Part shown: positions 24,000 through 39,171 of the stretch, one piece after another
Layout: each line of letters opens with the position of its first letter
Position numbering within the stretch: the stretch's first letter is position 1
NCBI GenBank assembly: GCA_963681505.1
Contig: OY811978.1
Location: 3,467,489-3,531,488 of the forward strand
Origin: Eunapius fragilis
Taxonomy: Eukaryota > Porifera > Demospongiae > Spongillida > Spongillidae
Direction of reading: 5' to 3'
DNA: 64,000 bases
The notes under the pieces: model-generated
Told to the model about the DNA's origin: nothing
Database searches by the model: none
Seen by the model: the letters and a program-made list of their open reading frames with translations, nothing else
Made by a program: the position numbers and the translations under genes

Positions 24000-24928
24000 G
24001 TAAATTATTTGCATCGGTTAATATTTCACAGAGAGAGAACACTCGTCATTGCCTACACACGAAACACGTACAGGCAACACGCAGACGCACGCACATACAA
24101 AACACACCTTTAACATAAACAAATGACTCGCCTTCACCCGCCTTCGCTCAAGTAGTTGATTACTGCACGTGAGCTGATGGTTATTGATTTTGTATGCAAT
24201 TATGGAAAATAGCGCAACCCCCCCCCTTTCCCATCTAAGTGTAGTATGGGGTACATTTAATAATTAAATATATCCATTGTGAAAGTAATTGCATGGCAAT
24301 GTGCAATTTCAATTTTTAATCTTTATGCATCCGACTTTGGGTCTATTCTTACGGTTATAGTTACAAAATATCGAGTCGTTCTTTTTATGTTAGGCGAGGG
24401 TTTTCCTTTGATAACACTCAGTATTATAAGATACTCGAATAAGAGCTCGCAACCACCAGTGAGCGGGTTGCTAACGTAACATCGCCATTGGTCGTAATAA
24501 ACGTTACGCGAGCCGATCTAAAAACTAAAATTCTGAGTGCTACGAATTGCGCTAGAGAAAAATCCTTACCTAACAAAGAACATAAAATGGCGGTTTTATG
24601 TGTGGATATAACCGTAACAGTTGGATGCATATAAAGTAGCAAACATAGACGTGCTTTATTATAATGCAGAAACTCGACGAACAAGTTGATTTTGAGAGAG
24701 GTATTATAAATTCCATTAACTATCCACCGATATCACACAATGGATGAATGTGATTATGACTTTAAATTTAGCCCGTACTAGTACTGAAAAATGCAAATTA
24801 GAAGATGAAACTTAGGAGAAAAGTTTTTTATGGCCAAATATGACGCTCTCCACTGTAAGACCAACAAATAGTGAGCTCAAATTTATTGGATTTGTGGCAT
24901 GAATTTGTAATACACACATACATATAAT
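24000..24928. other. spacer downstream of the kinase gene
   Basis: AT-rich and without recognised features apart from the 3' flank of gene A. Confidence 0.4.
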
Positions 24929-29242
<4,314 letters not shown>

Positions 29243-29464
29243 CTTGCTTGTTCAGTGCCGGAATCCGATCCCTCCCTCCTCGAATCCAGCAATTAGTCAC
29301 GTGTTAATGTAGCTACCGGATGTGCCTAAATATAGATGTGAAATGCAGTGGGTGTTGTAGCGTGATTGTAGTGCATAATATGGTAGTATTGTAAGTGATA
29401 TAGTACTCCATGCCAGTGCATGTCAGTGATTACATCGTAAAATTATGTTTATAATTGGGACAGT
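29243..29464. promoter_or_regulatory. putative 5' flank of gene A, conserved upstream of gene B
   Basis: Blocks upstream of the gene A start (GTCACG, GGATGTGCCTAA, TGCAGTGGGTGTT) recur in the same order upstream of gene B at 41120-41180. This is consistent with duplicated promoter DNA. No canonical TATA box is evident. Confidence 0.4.
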
Positions 29465-29660
29465 ACCCAATGAAAAATCCTTTGCAATAACGTCCGAACG
29501 GTAAACGCTATATCAGCGTCCACTTTATACTGCGCCATTTCTCTACGTTAAAAAACATTTTGGACTGAACTCGTTGCAACGCCCGATACCCCACAAGGTT
29601 TAAACCCGCCATAACTTTCGTCATGTTAATTTTTACTTTATACGTAACGGAGATATAGCT
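29465..29660. mobile_element. diverged half copy of foldback family F1
   Basis: It carries ACGTCCGAACGGTAAACGCT and, further on, GTTAATTTTTACTT...CGTAACGGAGATATAGCTGTGC. These are the outer and inner arm words of the complete element at 41489-42055. It sits at the same relative place upstream of gene A as the full copy does upstream of gene B. Confidence 0.65.
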
Positions 29661-29689
29661 GTGCGAATAATCCCACAATTATTATACAA

Positions 29690-30041
29690 CTAGCTTGCAC
29701 CCATATTTTAAATTTACCACCTGTTCTAGCATACGGTTACTACGCAACCTCTATAACATGCCCGCGCAATACAAATACTTCATGGAATTATTAGTAACTA
29801 CATGTTTTCGGCCTCTAGTATATGAGACTTGAGAGTGAACCACTACAATAGCGTTGCTTTAATTGTTACTGTATGTGATGGCCTGTACAGGCATGTAGGT
29901 TTGAAGCATGGCCGCTAAGAACGCGTTGCTATGTACTCTTGTGTGGGAGGTGGTCGGTCGTTCCTATTGGTTGCTAGGTACGCGAACATACCTCGCAACC
30001 AATAGGCGCTAGGCCGAGTATATGAATACGTGAAGCGTGAT
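29690..30041. repeat. repeat unit U1, copy 1, with CCAAT-containing hairpin
   Basis: It shares long blocks with 33222-33660: CTGTTCTAGCATACGGTTAC, GAATTATTAGTAACTACATG, GAGACTTGAGAGTGAACCAC and GGCGCTAGGCCGAGTAT. It includes an inverted repeat (29963-29980 and 29989-30006, arms differing at one base) with ATTGG in one arm and CCAAT in the other. Its last ten bases, GAAGCGTGAT, are the left target duplication of the adjacent retrotransposon. Confidence 0.7.
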
Positions 30042-31109
30042 CTGTAAAAATCACAGCCCCTCTTGTCTCCTGTATAATGTCACAGTGCATGGACCTTCCT
30101 CCCTCCACCCTTGTTGACCAAAAACAGGCCAAGGCAACAATTCACTCACTTAGAAAACAACTACACTCCTCTGAAATTGTGCGACTCAAAGCTACCTTGC
30201 CTCCTGCCCATGTACGATCTATGGCTCTAAACAGTGAACAGGGTGCTTCATCATGGCTGTCAGTTCTGCCTATCAGTGATCATGGTTTTGCACTCCACAA
30301 GGGTGCATTCCATGATGCCATGTGTCTTCGTTACAATTGGCAACCATCAAACCTACCAAGCCACTGTGTCTGCAGCAGTTCCTTCACCACAGATCATGCA
30401 CTCACCTGCCCGACAGGTGGTTTTCCATCTGTGCGCCACAATGATCTGAGGGATTTTACAGCTAATCTGCTGACTGAGGTATGTCCCAATGTGTGTGTAG
30501 AACCACCATTGCAAGCTCTAACTGGAGAGCTGATGTCACATCAAACTTCGAATTCTGAAGACGGTGCTCGTCTTGACATCAGCGCACAAGGTTTTTGGGG
30601 TGATCGTCACCAATGCGTTTTTTTTGATGTACGTGTTTTCCATCCAAATGCTCCCTCTTACCGAAACATGCAGCTACCATCAGCTTACCGCCTTCATGAA
30701 CGCCAAAAGCAGAGGTCTTATGACCAACGTATAAGGGAAGTTGAACATGGCTCATTCACTCCTCTAGTATTTAGCACATCAGGAGGAATGGGAAAGTGTG
30801 CTTCAGTTACATATAAGAGAATTGCCACCCTTCTATCTACAAAGAGAGAACAAACATATGGCGCTACAATTGCATGGATAAGATGCTGCATTAGTTTTTC
30901 CCTCTTGCGCTCTGCCATTATGTGCCTTAGAGGTGCCAGATCTTCACAAGGACGACCATTCACACACAGTGCCATTGACTTGGCTGTTTCCGAAGCCAAG
31001 GTTCCCACATTTGTGTAACTGATTACCTGTATTGTGTTGTTTATTTATATTTATTTTTGTTATATACATATAATGTTGTTTCTATTAAAAATATATATAT
31101 ATTTAGCGG

Positions 31110-31138
<29 letters not shown>
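30042..31138 (+). mobile_element. 5'-truncated non-LTR retrotransposon (family R-VR) with poly-A tail
   Basis: The insertion is bounded by a perfect 10-base target duplication GAAGCGTGAT (30032-30041 and 31139-31148). It ends in an A29 tail (31110-31138), the hallmark of target-primed reverse transcription. Only the C-terminal third of the ORF remains. It has inserted into an older copy of the same family that continues at 31139. Confidence 0.9.
30077..31018 (+). CDS. C-terminal part of R-VR retrotransposon polyprotein (zinc-binding and nuclease-like region)
   Basis: Open for 313 codons. From N to C: end of the post-RT linker (GASSWLSVLP, FALHKGAFHDAMCLRY), a Cys/His cluster CVCSSSFTTDHALTC followed by SVRHND, then DGARLDISAQGFWG...CVFFDVRVFHP, and a basic tail with LLRSAIMCLRGARSS. 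The Cys/His block followed by RHN and an Asp...Asp-Val-Arg pattern resembles the PD-(D/E)XK restriction-like endonuclease end of R2/NeSL-type elements. This is inference from pattern. It lacks the reverse transcriptase, so it cannot move by itself. The first ATG is internal to the original protein. Confidence 0.75.
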   Translation: MSQCMDLPPSTLVDQKQAKATIHSLRKQLHSSEIVRLKATLPPAHVRSMALNSEQGASSWLSVLPISDHGFALHKGAFHDAMCLRYNWQPSNLPSHCVCSSSFTTDHALTCPTGGFPSVRHNDLRDFTANLLTEVCPNVCVEPPLQALTGELMSHQTSNSEDGARLDISAQGFWGDRHQCVFFDVRVFHPNAPSYRNMQLPSAYRLHERQKQRSYDQRIREVEHGSFTPLVFSTSGGMGKCASVTYKRIATLLSTKREQTYGATIAWIRCCISFSLLRSAIMCLRGARSSQGRPFTHSAIDLAVSEAKVPTFV

Positions 31139-31140
<2 letters not shown>

Positions 31141-33035
31141 AGCGTGATATCCAGGAAGCAGCTGGCTCAATACAACTATATGCGCAGGTCAAATATCAGG
31201 AACAGAAGCAGCAATACTGACATGCCATCCGTGACTCCTTCCACTCAGCACAATGTGAAGCAGTATTACTAATTGATGCCAACAATGCCTTCAACCCTCT
31301 GAACCGTGAAGCAGCATTCAAATTCTGTGTCCTCCTTTTGCCACAATTCTAATTAACACGTATCGTGCAGCCACTGAATTGTTTGTCCAAGATACCATCA
31401 TCTTTTCAAGGGAAGGTACAACACAGGGGGACCCGCTTGCAATGCCTATGTATATGCCCTGGGTATCCTGCCGCCACTCATACAGCGGTCCACTGAAGAT
31501 ATCCTCCAAGTATGGTATGCTGATGATGCCTCAGCCACTGAAGCCATACACAATCTAAGAGAATGGTGGGGAAAAATCACTACCATTGGACCTTCCTATG
31601 GATACTATGCCAATGCCACAAAAACATGGTTAGTAGTTAAAGATGCACACCTTGCCTCTGCCACTTCAGCTTTTCTAGGCACAAATGTGAACTGCACCTC
31701 GGAGAACCTCTCGGTACAGAAACTTATGTAGCACAATATATTCAAAACAAGGTTGCGAAGTGGTGCCTACAACTGCAGTCCTTATGTTCAATTGCAATCA
31801 CTCAACCACATGCGATCTTTGCAGCCTTCACCCACATGCAGTGTGGTTCACCAATGGACTTACCTTGCCAGGACCGTTCCAAACATAAGCACGTTTTTTA
31901 CACCCATTGAAAACATGATAAGGTCAAACCTTACCCCATCCCTAACTGGTAGAGCTCCTCCTGGTGACCTTGAGCGACTCCTTTTGTCCTTGCCCCCAAG
32001 ACTATATGGCTTCACCATCCCCACCAATCTGTCATCCTTTGAGTTTGCTGCTTCAATGACAGTCACACAGCCATTATACGACTGCATCCTGCAAAAGAAA
32101 ACACACTATCCACTCAGTGTAATTGAGGCACAAATCCAGGCCAAAAAATAAATCCATAAATCAAAACAACAGCAAACCCAAAACACAGCAGCCAACCTAT
32201 TACCACAGTTGTCTGAGTCTTCCCAGAGATCAATGGTTCTCACTCAAGAGAAGGGTGCTTCCAGCTGGCTTACCACTCTTCCTATCTCTATAACATGCCT
32301 TTGCTTTGCACAAAGGTGCCTTTCACAATGTCCTTGCTCTTAGATATGGATGGGACCCTCCTAACACACCTTCACATTGCATCTGTGGGAAATCATTCAC
32401 TATAGAACATGCACTCTCATGTTCTTTTGGAGGTTATCCTACCCTACGCCACAATGAAATTCGGAACCTCACCGCAAATTTGCTGTCTGAAGTGTGTCAC
32501 AATGTAACTATTGAACCAACCCTGCAACCAGTTACTCGAGAAACCTTCAAACTTGCCTCTACCACCACTGACATTGGAGCAAGATCAGACATTGCAGCTG
32601 ATGGTTTCTGGGGTGTTCATTTTTTAAATGTCAGAGTTCTTAACCCACTTGCTCCATCTAACACCACACCCACACCCAGTGCTTGCTACTGCAGGCATGA
32701 AAAAGAAGAACCATGAAAAAGAAAAACAAAGAGCATATGAGCAATGAATCAGGGAAATAGAGCATGCCTCCTTCACCCCAATTGTACTCTCCACTAGGGT
32801 CCAATTGCAACAACTTTTTATAAGTGCCTTGCAGACCGGCTAGCTTTCAAATGGAACTCATCCTACAGCCAAACCATTGGTTGGTTGCGATGCCGTACGT
32901 CTGTCCTTTTCTCTCCTCCGCTCATCCATCCTATGCATCAGAGGAGCTCGTTCATCAAAGGGACGTGTACCTTGCATTGTCCCTCTCCCTGTAGACCTAG
33001 TGCATAGTGAATCTAGGTTCACTCTGGACTAGAAA
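31139..33035 (+). pseudogene. older R-VR retrotransposon copy, frameshifted, with reverse transcriptase remnant
   Basis: It contains RDIQEAAGSIQLYAQ, then LLIDANNAFNPLNREAA, and the polymerase core WYADDASATE at 31513-31542. The thumb follows (TGRAPPGDLERLLLSLPPRL in 31753-32151), then the same HKGAF...CICGKSFTIEHALSC...RHNEIR...FLNVRVLNP end (32306-32716) and a tail to about 33000. Several frameshifts and stops separate these pieces. The FADD-type YADD box shows it was a reverse transcriptase. The poly-A of the nested copy sits at its left edge. Confidence 0.8.
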
Positions 33036-33221
33036 GTACCTAGTTGATCAATATCATTTAACCTAATTATTTAACCAGACATACCGTAATTTTATTGCAA
33101 CGTACGTTGGAAATTATTGTTATGCTGTTCCCCCCCCCCCCACTTTGAATTCAAGAAATATTGAAAAAAATTTAGATATTAAATGTGAAGTGGAAACCAG
33201 CTGTCATTGCGACCGCCTTTT

Positions 33222-33660
33222 GTGTGGGAGGTGGTCGTTCCTATTGGTAGCCAGGTACGCGTACATACCTAGCAACCAATAGGCGCTAGGCCGAGTATTA
33301 CTATATAAATGAGTTACGCGGACGTACGTACGTACGTACGTTGGAAATTATAGCTTGAACCCATGGGGTGATTATTTACCAACCTGTTCTAGCATACGGT
33401 TACTACGCAACCTAATACAAATATTTCATGGAATTATTAGTAACTACATGTTTTCGGCCTGTACGATGAGACTTGAGAGTGAACCACCACAATAGCAATT
33501 GTACAGGTATATAGGTTTTGTGGCAAGCATGGTCGCTAAGTACGCGTTGCTATGTACTTTTAGTCTCGTACCCAGACCGTCTATGACGTAAGCGTTATCG
33601 CTGTAATCACTACGTCTGTGAGTATATAAATGAGTTACGCGGACGTACGTTGGAAATTAT
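33222..33660. repeat. repeat unit U1, copy 2, with CCAAT hairpin and two TATA-like words
   Basis: Homologous to 29690-30041 but in a different block order. Inverted repeat arms are 33240-33257 and 33266-33283, with ATTGG/CCAAT. TATATAAATGAGTTACGCGG occurs twice (about 33302 and 33619), each followed by GACGTACG and TTGGAAATTATA. It could be promoter-bearing repeat DNA; no transcript evidence. Confidence 0.6.
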
Positions 33661-33699
33661 AGTATTAGATTAGATTATTGTTCGCATCATAACCCCACT

Positions 33700-34010
33700 A
33701 TTATTTTGGAAGCGAGTGTGACAACAGGAGCAGCTGCTCGGACCACTGAGCAAAGAAAGCACTGTTCAAATGAGGCCAACTGGTGTACCATTGGTGGTGG
33801 TGTCATATGGAGTTTGGGGAAAGGAGGCTTTGGAGTCTATATCTCCCAGCTAGCTTCACGTTTAGCCACTTGCTCCTCAAAGGCAAAGTCAGTGGTTCTT
33901 ACTGAACTTTATGGGCATCTGAACCTTCACCTTGTGCGAGCTAATGCCATTGCCATCATTTCTTGTACATGTAGTATATATCCTTGTGATGTAATGTAGG
34001 TATAGTTATC
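33700..34010 (+). mobile_element. R-TV retrotransposon 3' fragment
   Basis: The plus frame encodes EASVTTGAAARTTEQRKH, ISQLASRLATCSSKAKSVV and LYGHLNLHLVRANAIAII, the C-terminal block of the R-TV protein. It follows unit U1 directly and ends shortly after the ORF. Confidence 0.7.
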
Positions 34011-34059
34011 ATTTTGTATACTTTGTGTATTCCCAAATGATTTAAGTGTGTTACTTGAT

Positions 34060-34812
34060 AAGGTCTCCTTGCCTGACAAAGCAGTCTGCTTTCCATTCCT
34101 TCGCCACATGCAGCTGCTTGGCTTTCTGTGATTCCTTCCCTCAGGCTCTCCATCTTGAACCTGCTGAGTTTCAGACTGCTGTAAAGTGGTGGTTGAGCAT
34201 TGCTGTTACTGATATTCCTGTTTGCTCCTTTTGCCCATCCCATGCTTTGGACCCTTAAGGCCCCCATGCCTTAACATGCAAGCACGGAGGAGATGTGGTG
34301 TCGCGGCACAACAGGCTCAGGGATGTCCTCCTAGAGTCTTGCTGACGGGCCTGTTTGGGTCCTCAAGTTGAAGCAGGAATTAAGTGGTTTGGGGCATGGA
34401 GGGCATTAAATATGGCCAGCAGACATCCTTATCCCTCATTGGGATTTGGGCAAACCAGCAACTCTAGATCTGTCTGTCACATCTACGCTAAATTCAAGTA
34501 CGTTAATGGAAGCGGGTGTGACAAGTGGATCTGCACCTCTGGCAGCTGAGGTGCGCAAGCACAATGCTAATGATGCCAAGTGCTCAGAGCTAGGCTGGAC
34601 ATGTATCCCCATAGCAGTGGAGACTTATGGGTGCTGGGGTGCAGAAGCCATGCAAATTTAATCACGCCTTGCTTCTCGCCTAGCCACGAGGGGAAATTGC
34701 TCCAAATCCCATGCTACCTGTCTATTGTATGGCAGGCTTAGCCTGACTTTGATGCGAGCCAACGCATGGGCACTCCTGTCTCAAGCAGGATCATCTGTGG
34801 AAGATCCATAGA
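34060..34812 (+). mobile_element. R-TV retrotransposon fragment, frameshifted
   Basis: In order: HLEPAEFQTAVKWWL, CSFCPSHALDP, HALTCKHGGDVVSRHNRLRD, GKPATLDLSVTSTLN, EAGVTSGSAPLAAEVRKH, SELGWTCIPIAVETYGCWGA and a tail to about 34812. At least three frame breaks and a stop at the HALDP position. Cys-x-x-Cys...His...RHN followed by Asp...Ser/Thr-Val marks the zinc-binding and nuclease-like end. An (AAT)n tract follows at 34877-34908. Confidence 0.75.
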
Positions 34813-35112
34813 ACTTATTGTAATATTAATCCTTTTGTTTGTAATGTATATGTGTAATGTAATATACTGCAGATATAAATAATAATAATAATAATAATAA
34901 TAATAATTAAAAATAAAATTATACAGTGTGCTTTAGGATAAGTATATGTTAGGTCATGTTGTTGTTAGCCATATGTGTATGTATTCCTGTAATCATGAAA
35001 TAATAATAATAATTATACATTACACTGATGCATAAATAACACACAAACGCAAAATTCATGTGGACACCATCCTACTAAGGATGGCCGAAGAAATTGTATT
35101 TAAATTATTCCA
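34813..35112. other. AT-rich spacer between retrotransposon fragments
   Basis: (AAT)n and AT-rich sequence, probably 3' UTR or insertion-site DNA. No gene. Confidence 0.5.
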
Positions 35113-35480
35113 GCCGACTACCTGGTGCCCAATTGGTCCACAGGCAAACCAGCTGCTTTCAATATCACAGTGACCTCTCCGCTTAACCCTATTTCTTTGC
35201 CCGAAGCGAAGGTCACTGGTGGTTCTGCAGCTCAGATGGCCGAGACGCGTAAACACATCTCCAACAACCCCAAGTGCAGGGCCTTGGGGTGGGTTTGCAT
35301 CCCACTGGCTGTCGAGACCTATGGGTGCTGGGAAACAGAAGCCAGGGACTCCTTCTCTCGTCTAGCAGCTCGGCTGGCCTTACAGCTACATTGCAGCAAG
35401 TCCAAAGCCTTGGTCAGCATTTACCAATGACTCAACCTCACTTTGGTTCGCTGAGCAGCCAGGGCCTTACTTTCACGTGT
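35113..35480 (+). mobile_element. R-TV retrotransposon 3' fragment
   Basis: Encodes ADYLVPNWSTGKPAAFNITV, EAKVTGGSAAQMAETRKH, CRALGWVCIPLAVETYGCW and FSRLAARLALQLHCSKSKAL, with a stop then LNLTLVR. It is nearly intact across the nuclease-like region but lacks everything upstream. Confidence 0.75.
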
Positions 35481-35688
35481 CGGCACCCAGACCCCAGAGG
35501 GTTAAAAACTTTAGTTTAGGACTCCCTTGTGATTTCATTTTGTTTATGTTATTGGTACATGCTACTGTTTAATAATTTTAATTATATCCAATATGATTAT
35601 ACATTAGATAACACATGTTATAATGAATACATGAACATACACTGATCACAAAGAAAAAAGTTAAACACCTAGCCTACCTACAAAAGTG

Positions 35689-36975
35689 TCAATTAACTAT
35701 CTCTCGCCCCATAATGGACCTAGCCACTGACCTTACCAGAGAGATGCTGAGGTGACCATAAATGTCTCTGACAACAGTAGACTTCGATCGACCCTGATGC
35801 AGGGCCAGCAAAGTGGCCAAGCGAGAAAAAACGCCTTGTGCCTCTCTTCCCCAATTGCCAAATGTTTCCACTGCAAGAGGAATGCACGACCAACCAAGTG
35901 CTTGGCACCTAGCATCATTAGCTGCATGCTTCCTTGTCTCAGCAGCCAAGGCTGCTGCTCCTTCATTGATGCTGGCCTCATTCAGGGTGACCAGGGTAAG
36001 AGGAGAGGTAACAGTGACGTCAAAGGCAGCTGGCTTAGCCCTATCCCATCCATCAACCAGCACATCAGCAGGTCGTGTATAATTGTGTGTTCCCAAGAGC
36101 CCTCTACCAACCTCAATTCGTACAGATAGGTGGGCACGACGGCAAAAGTCAGCAATGATGTTTCGCAGGCGGTTGTGTCTAATGACCACATCACCCCCAT
36201 GTCTGCATGAAACCGCATGATGGCCAAGTGGGTCCAAAGCAATGTCTGGACAGAAAGGGCAAGAGGATCTAGCAGTAGAGTTCATGCCAAGCCACCATTT
36301 CACTGCTGTATGGAATTCAGAAGAGTCAAGATGCAATCCAAGGCCAACAGATGGAACAACTGACAACCAAGAGCTAGCATGAGCAGCAGAAGAAGAAAGA
36401 AGACGTGCCTTGTTAGCAGGAGAAGAGGTCATCATAATTGAGTGAAAAAGATGACTGTCTAATTTCCTGGACAAGGCATGCTGGGAAGGAGGAGATGATA
36501 AAGTAGCTTCTAAAGTGATGACATCACTAGTGGATACAAGAGTGTTGAACCTTGAAATAGCACTCACTAAATGCCTGTTGCTAGCCCTACCGATGCCTGA
36601 GCAAGATAAAGATGCGATGAAAGCAGCACAGCCATGGTGAGAAAGAGAACGAAAACCTAAACCGCCAAAACTCAGGCTAAGTCGTGCTTGCTGCCAATGA
36701 ACATCAGGAATGTCGACTGCCAAGCATGATGAGAAACAAATCCTTACCTCTTCATCAAAGGACTGTAGGGAATCAGCGGAAATGCTTGGAGGAGTGGTTC
36801 TTGCTAAGTGAACAAGTTTGCAGAAACTGCCACATATCCTAAGGAGAGATGTTGCCACATGGAGATCCGCTGCAGCTACATCCACCAAAGCTGATAGTAG
36901 CCCCTTAGCTTGGGTAATTTTCTCACAAATGAAACGGGTGCAATGTAGGTAATCACCTATTGGAGTCCCAAGTAT
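35689..36975 (-). mobile_element. best R-TV retrotransposon copy: post-RT region to C-terminus, open reading frame
   Basis: The minus strand is open from about 36975 to 35689. Upstream of the first ATG (36888) the frame continues with LGTPIGDYLHCTRFICEKI, so this is a 5'-truncated element rather than a gene. Order: thumb-like region (LLRICGSFCKLVHLARTTPP), LSLSFGGLGFRSL, ASSWLSVVPSVGLGLHLDSS, AVKWWLGM, zinc-binding CPFCPDIALDPLGHHAVSC, RHNRLRN, then RPADVLVDGW...KPAAFDVTVTSPL (Asp...Asp-Val-Thr, nuclease-like) and the C-terminal SRLATLLAL...IYGHLSISLVRS block. No reverse transcriptase YxDD motif is within the retained part. Recent insertion is likely because no stop codon interrupts about 1.3 kb. 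Confidence 0.82.
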
Positions 36976-37056
36976 GTCTTATTAATAATAAATTAGCTAT
37001 TATTTATTACAATACATACACATGGATACAATCTTAAACATAGCCTATAGTTAATG

Positions 37057-37862
37057 TTAATTCAAAATACATCTGGTGAGGATGGCAGTGGCATTGGCCC
37101 TCACTAGATGGAGGTTGAGTCTGCCATAGATGTCTCTAAGTACAGCTGACTTGGGCCTGAATGTAAGAGTGGCAAGCCGAGAAGCCAGCTGTGAGAAGGC
37201 TTCAACAGCTTCATTTCCCCATGCACCATAAGTCTCTGCTACCAGGGGAACACACAACCAGCCAAGTTCTTTGCATTTGCATCACTGGCCCTGTGCTTTC
37301 TGCCTTCAGTGGCAAGGGCAGCTGATCCTGCAGACACTCCAGCTTCCATAAGGGTATGTGTGTTAAGCTGAGAGGTTACAGAGATATCAAGGGCAGCTGT
37401 CTTGCCTGTTGTCCAGTTAGTCAACAGAAGGTCAGCAGGATGGGTGTGGCTATGATTGGCTGTCAAGCTCGATTGCTTTCAGTTTCTGCACCACATGCAT
37501 CATCCTGGCTGTCTGTTCTACCATCAGAGGGGCTGGGTCTACATCTTGATGCACCGGTCCATCAAGTTGCCATAAAATGGTGGCTTGGTATGGACACTTC
37601 CCAGGGATCACAGTGTGCACTTTGCCCTGGCAATGCCCTTGACCCCCTGGGACATCATGCCATCACTTGTAAGCGTGGCGGTGATGTGGTGGTATGACAC
37701 AACACCCTTTGTGATGTTCTGGCTGAAACATGCCACTGGGCCCATCTTGGCATCCAAGTGGAAGCTAGCAATGACCTCACAGCCGATCATAGCCACACCT
37801 GTCCTGCTGACCTTCTGTTGACTAACTGGACAACAGGCAAGACAGCTGCCTTTGAAATAAAA
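37057..37862. mobile_element. R-TV retrotransposon with internal inversion (twin-priming type)
   Basis: 37466 down to 37057 encodes on the minus strand the 3' end (HPADLLLTNWTTGKTAALDI, then the C-terminal block, frameshifted). 37467 up to 37862 encodes on the plus strand the preceding part of the same protein (SVSAPHASSWLSVLPSEGLG, AIKWWLGM, CALCPGNALDPLGHHAITC, then ADLLLTNWTTGKTAAFE). The junction is near 37467. The ADLLLTNWTTGKTAA segment is present on both sides in opposite orientation, so about 70-85 bases are duplicated. This layout is what twin priming produces. Confidence 0.75.
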
Positions 37863-38105
37863 TTTAAAATAAACATAAAAATTATTATCATCTTTTTCCG
37901 CAGTCACGTACAATTAAAAAATAAATGCAATTAACGTTACTTAATAATGATACAACAAACAACAACCAGATTAAACATTACATGTAGAATCTCTGGGAAA
38001 CAACCTCCAGCAGCCAGCATCAGGGATCTCAACAATAATCAAATATAGAATGTATAATGTAATAATAACATTTAAATTTCAATGCAAAATAAAACCCGAA
38101 ATGAC

Positions 38106-39171
38106 CTCATATGAATGAGCCATTTCTGGATATGCTTCACCAGATTCCAACTTTCCATCCTGAGATGAATGATCTGGATGAGAGAATCACTTATGTATAA
38201 GTAAGCAGTTGGCAGATAAATAACACAACTTACGAATAGCTGTAGCCCTTGTCGACTGCACTTTGACCACCTGTAGGGTTAAAGAGTCATGTTTTAATGA
38301 GGAAAATACTACATTTGCATTCAAGTTACATCTGATTGATTAGTGCAATCTACATAGGCAGGATTTGCATCACATTCTAATACATCCTGAGATGAAGGTT
38401 CAGAATGATCTGGATGAGAGAATTACTTATGCACCTTCAAGTAAGCAGTGTGCATGTAAATAACACAACTTACGACTAGCTGTACATAGCTGTATAGCCC
38501 TTGTTGACTGCACTTTGACCTGCTAAGTTAAGGGACTTGTCATGTTGTAATGAGGAAAAATACAATTCATTTGCACTTACATCTAGTTGATCAGTGCAAT
38601 CTATATAGGCAGGATTTGCATTGCATTCTAAAATTACATCCTGAGATGAAGGTTCAGAATGAGCTGGATGAGATAATTACTTATGTACCTTCAAGTAAGC
38701 AGTGTGCATGTAAATAACACAACTTACGACTAGCTATACATAGCTGTATAGCCCTTGTTGACTGCACTTTGACCTGCTAAGTTGACTTGTCATGTTGTAA
38801 TGAGGAAAAATACAATATATTTGCACTTACATCTAGTTGATCAGTGCAATCTATATAGGCAGGATTTGCATCGCATTCTAAAATTACATCCTGAGATGAA
38901 GGTTCAGAATGAGCTGGATGAGAGAATTACTTATGTACCTTCAAGTAAGTGGTTCGCAGATAAATAACACAACTTACGCCTATCAGTACATAGGTATGTA
39001 TCCTTTGTCGACTGCACTTTGACCAGCTGCAGAGTTAAAAGGGTTCATGTTGTAATGAGCAAAAATACTACATCTGCATTCTAGTTACATCTAGTTGATT
39101 AGTGCAAGATATATAGGCAGGATTTGCATCGCATTCGAAAATTAGATGTTGAGATGTAGCAGCACAATGAT
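38106..39171 (-). repeat. tandem duplication of a two-exon unit (about 250 bp) encoding NPxY motifs
   Basis: Starts of the NPAY-type exons lie at 39171, 38913, 38663 and 38409, with a degenerate fifth at 38173, so spacing is 236-258 bases. Each encodes SSQDV...ANPAYIDCTDQLD-like sequence; the paired small exon encodes VKVQST. Exons and introns are both copied. The fifth exon has lost NPxY and reads GEAYPEMAHSYE. Confidence 0.78.

Noticed and set aside
23491-24113. Long His-Thr and Cys-Val open frames on both strands
   Set aside because: They are translations of the CA/GT compound repeat with no splice sites or domains.
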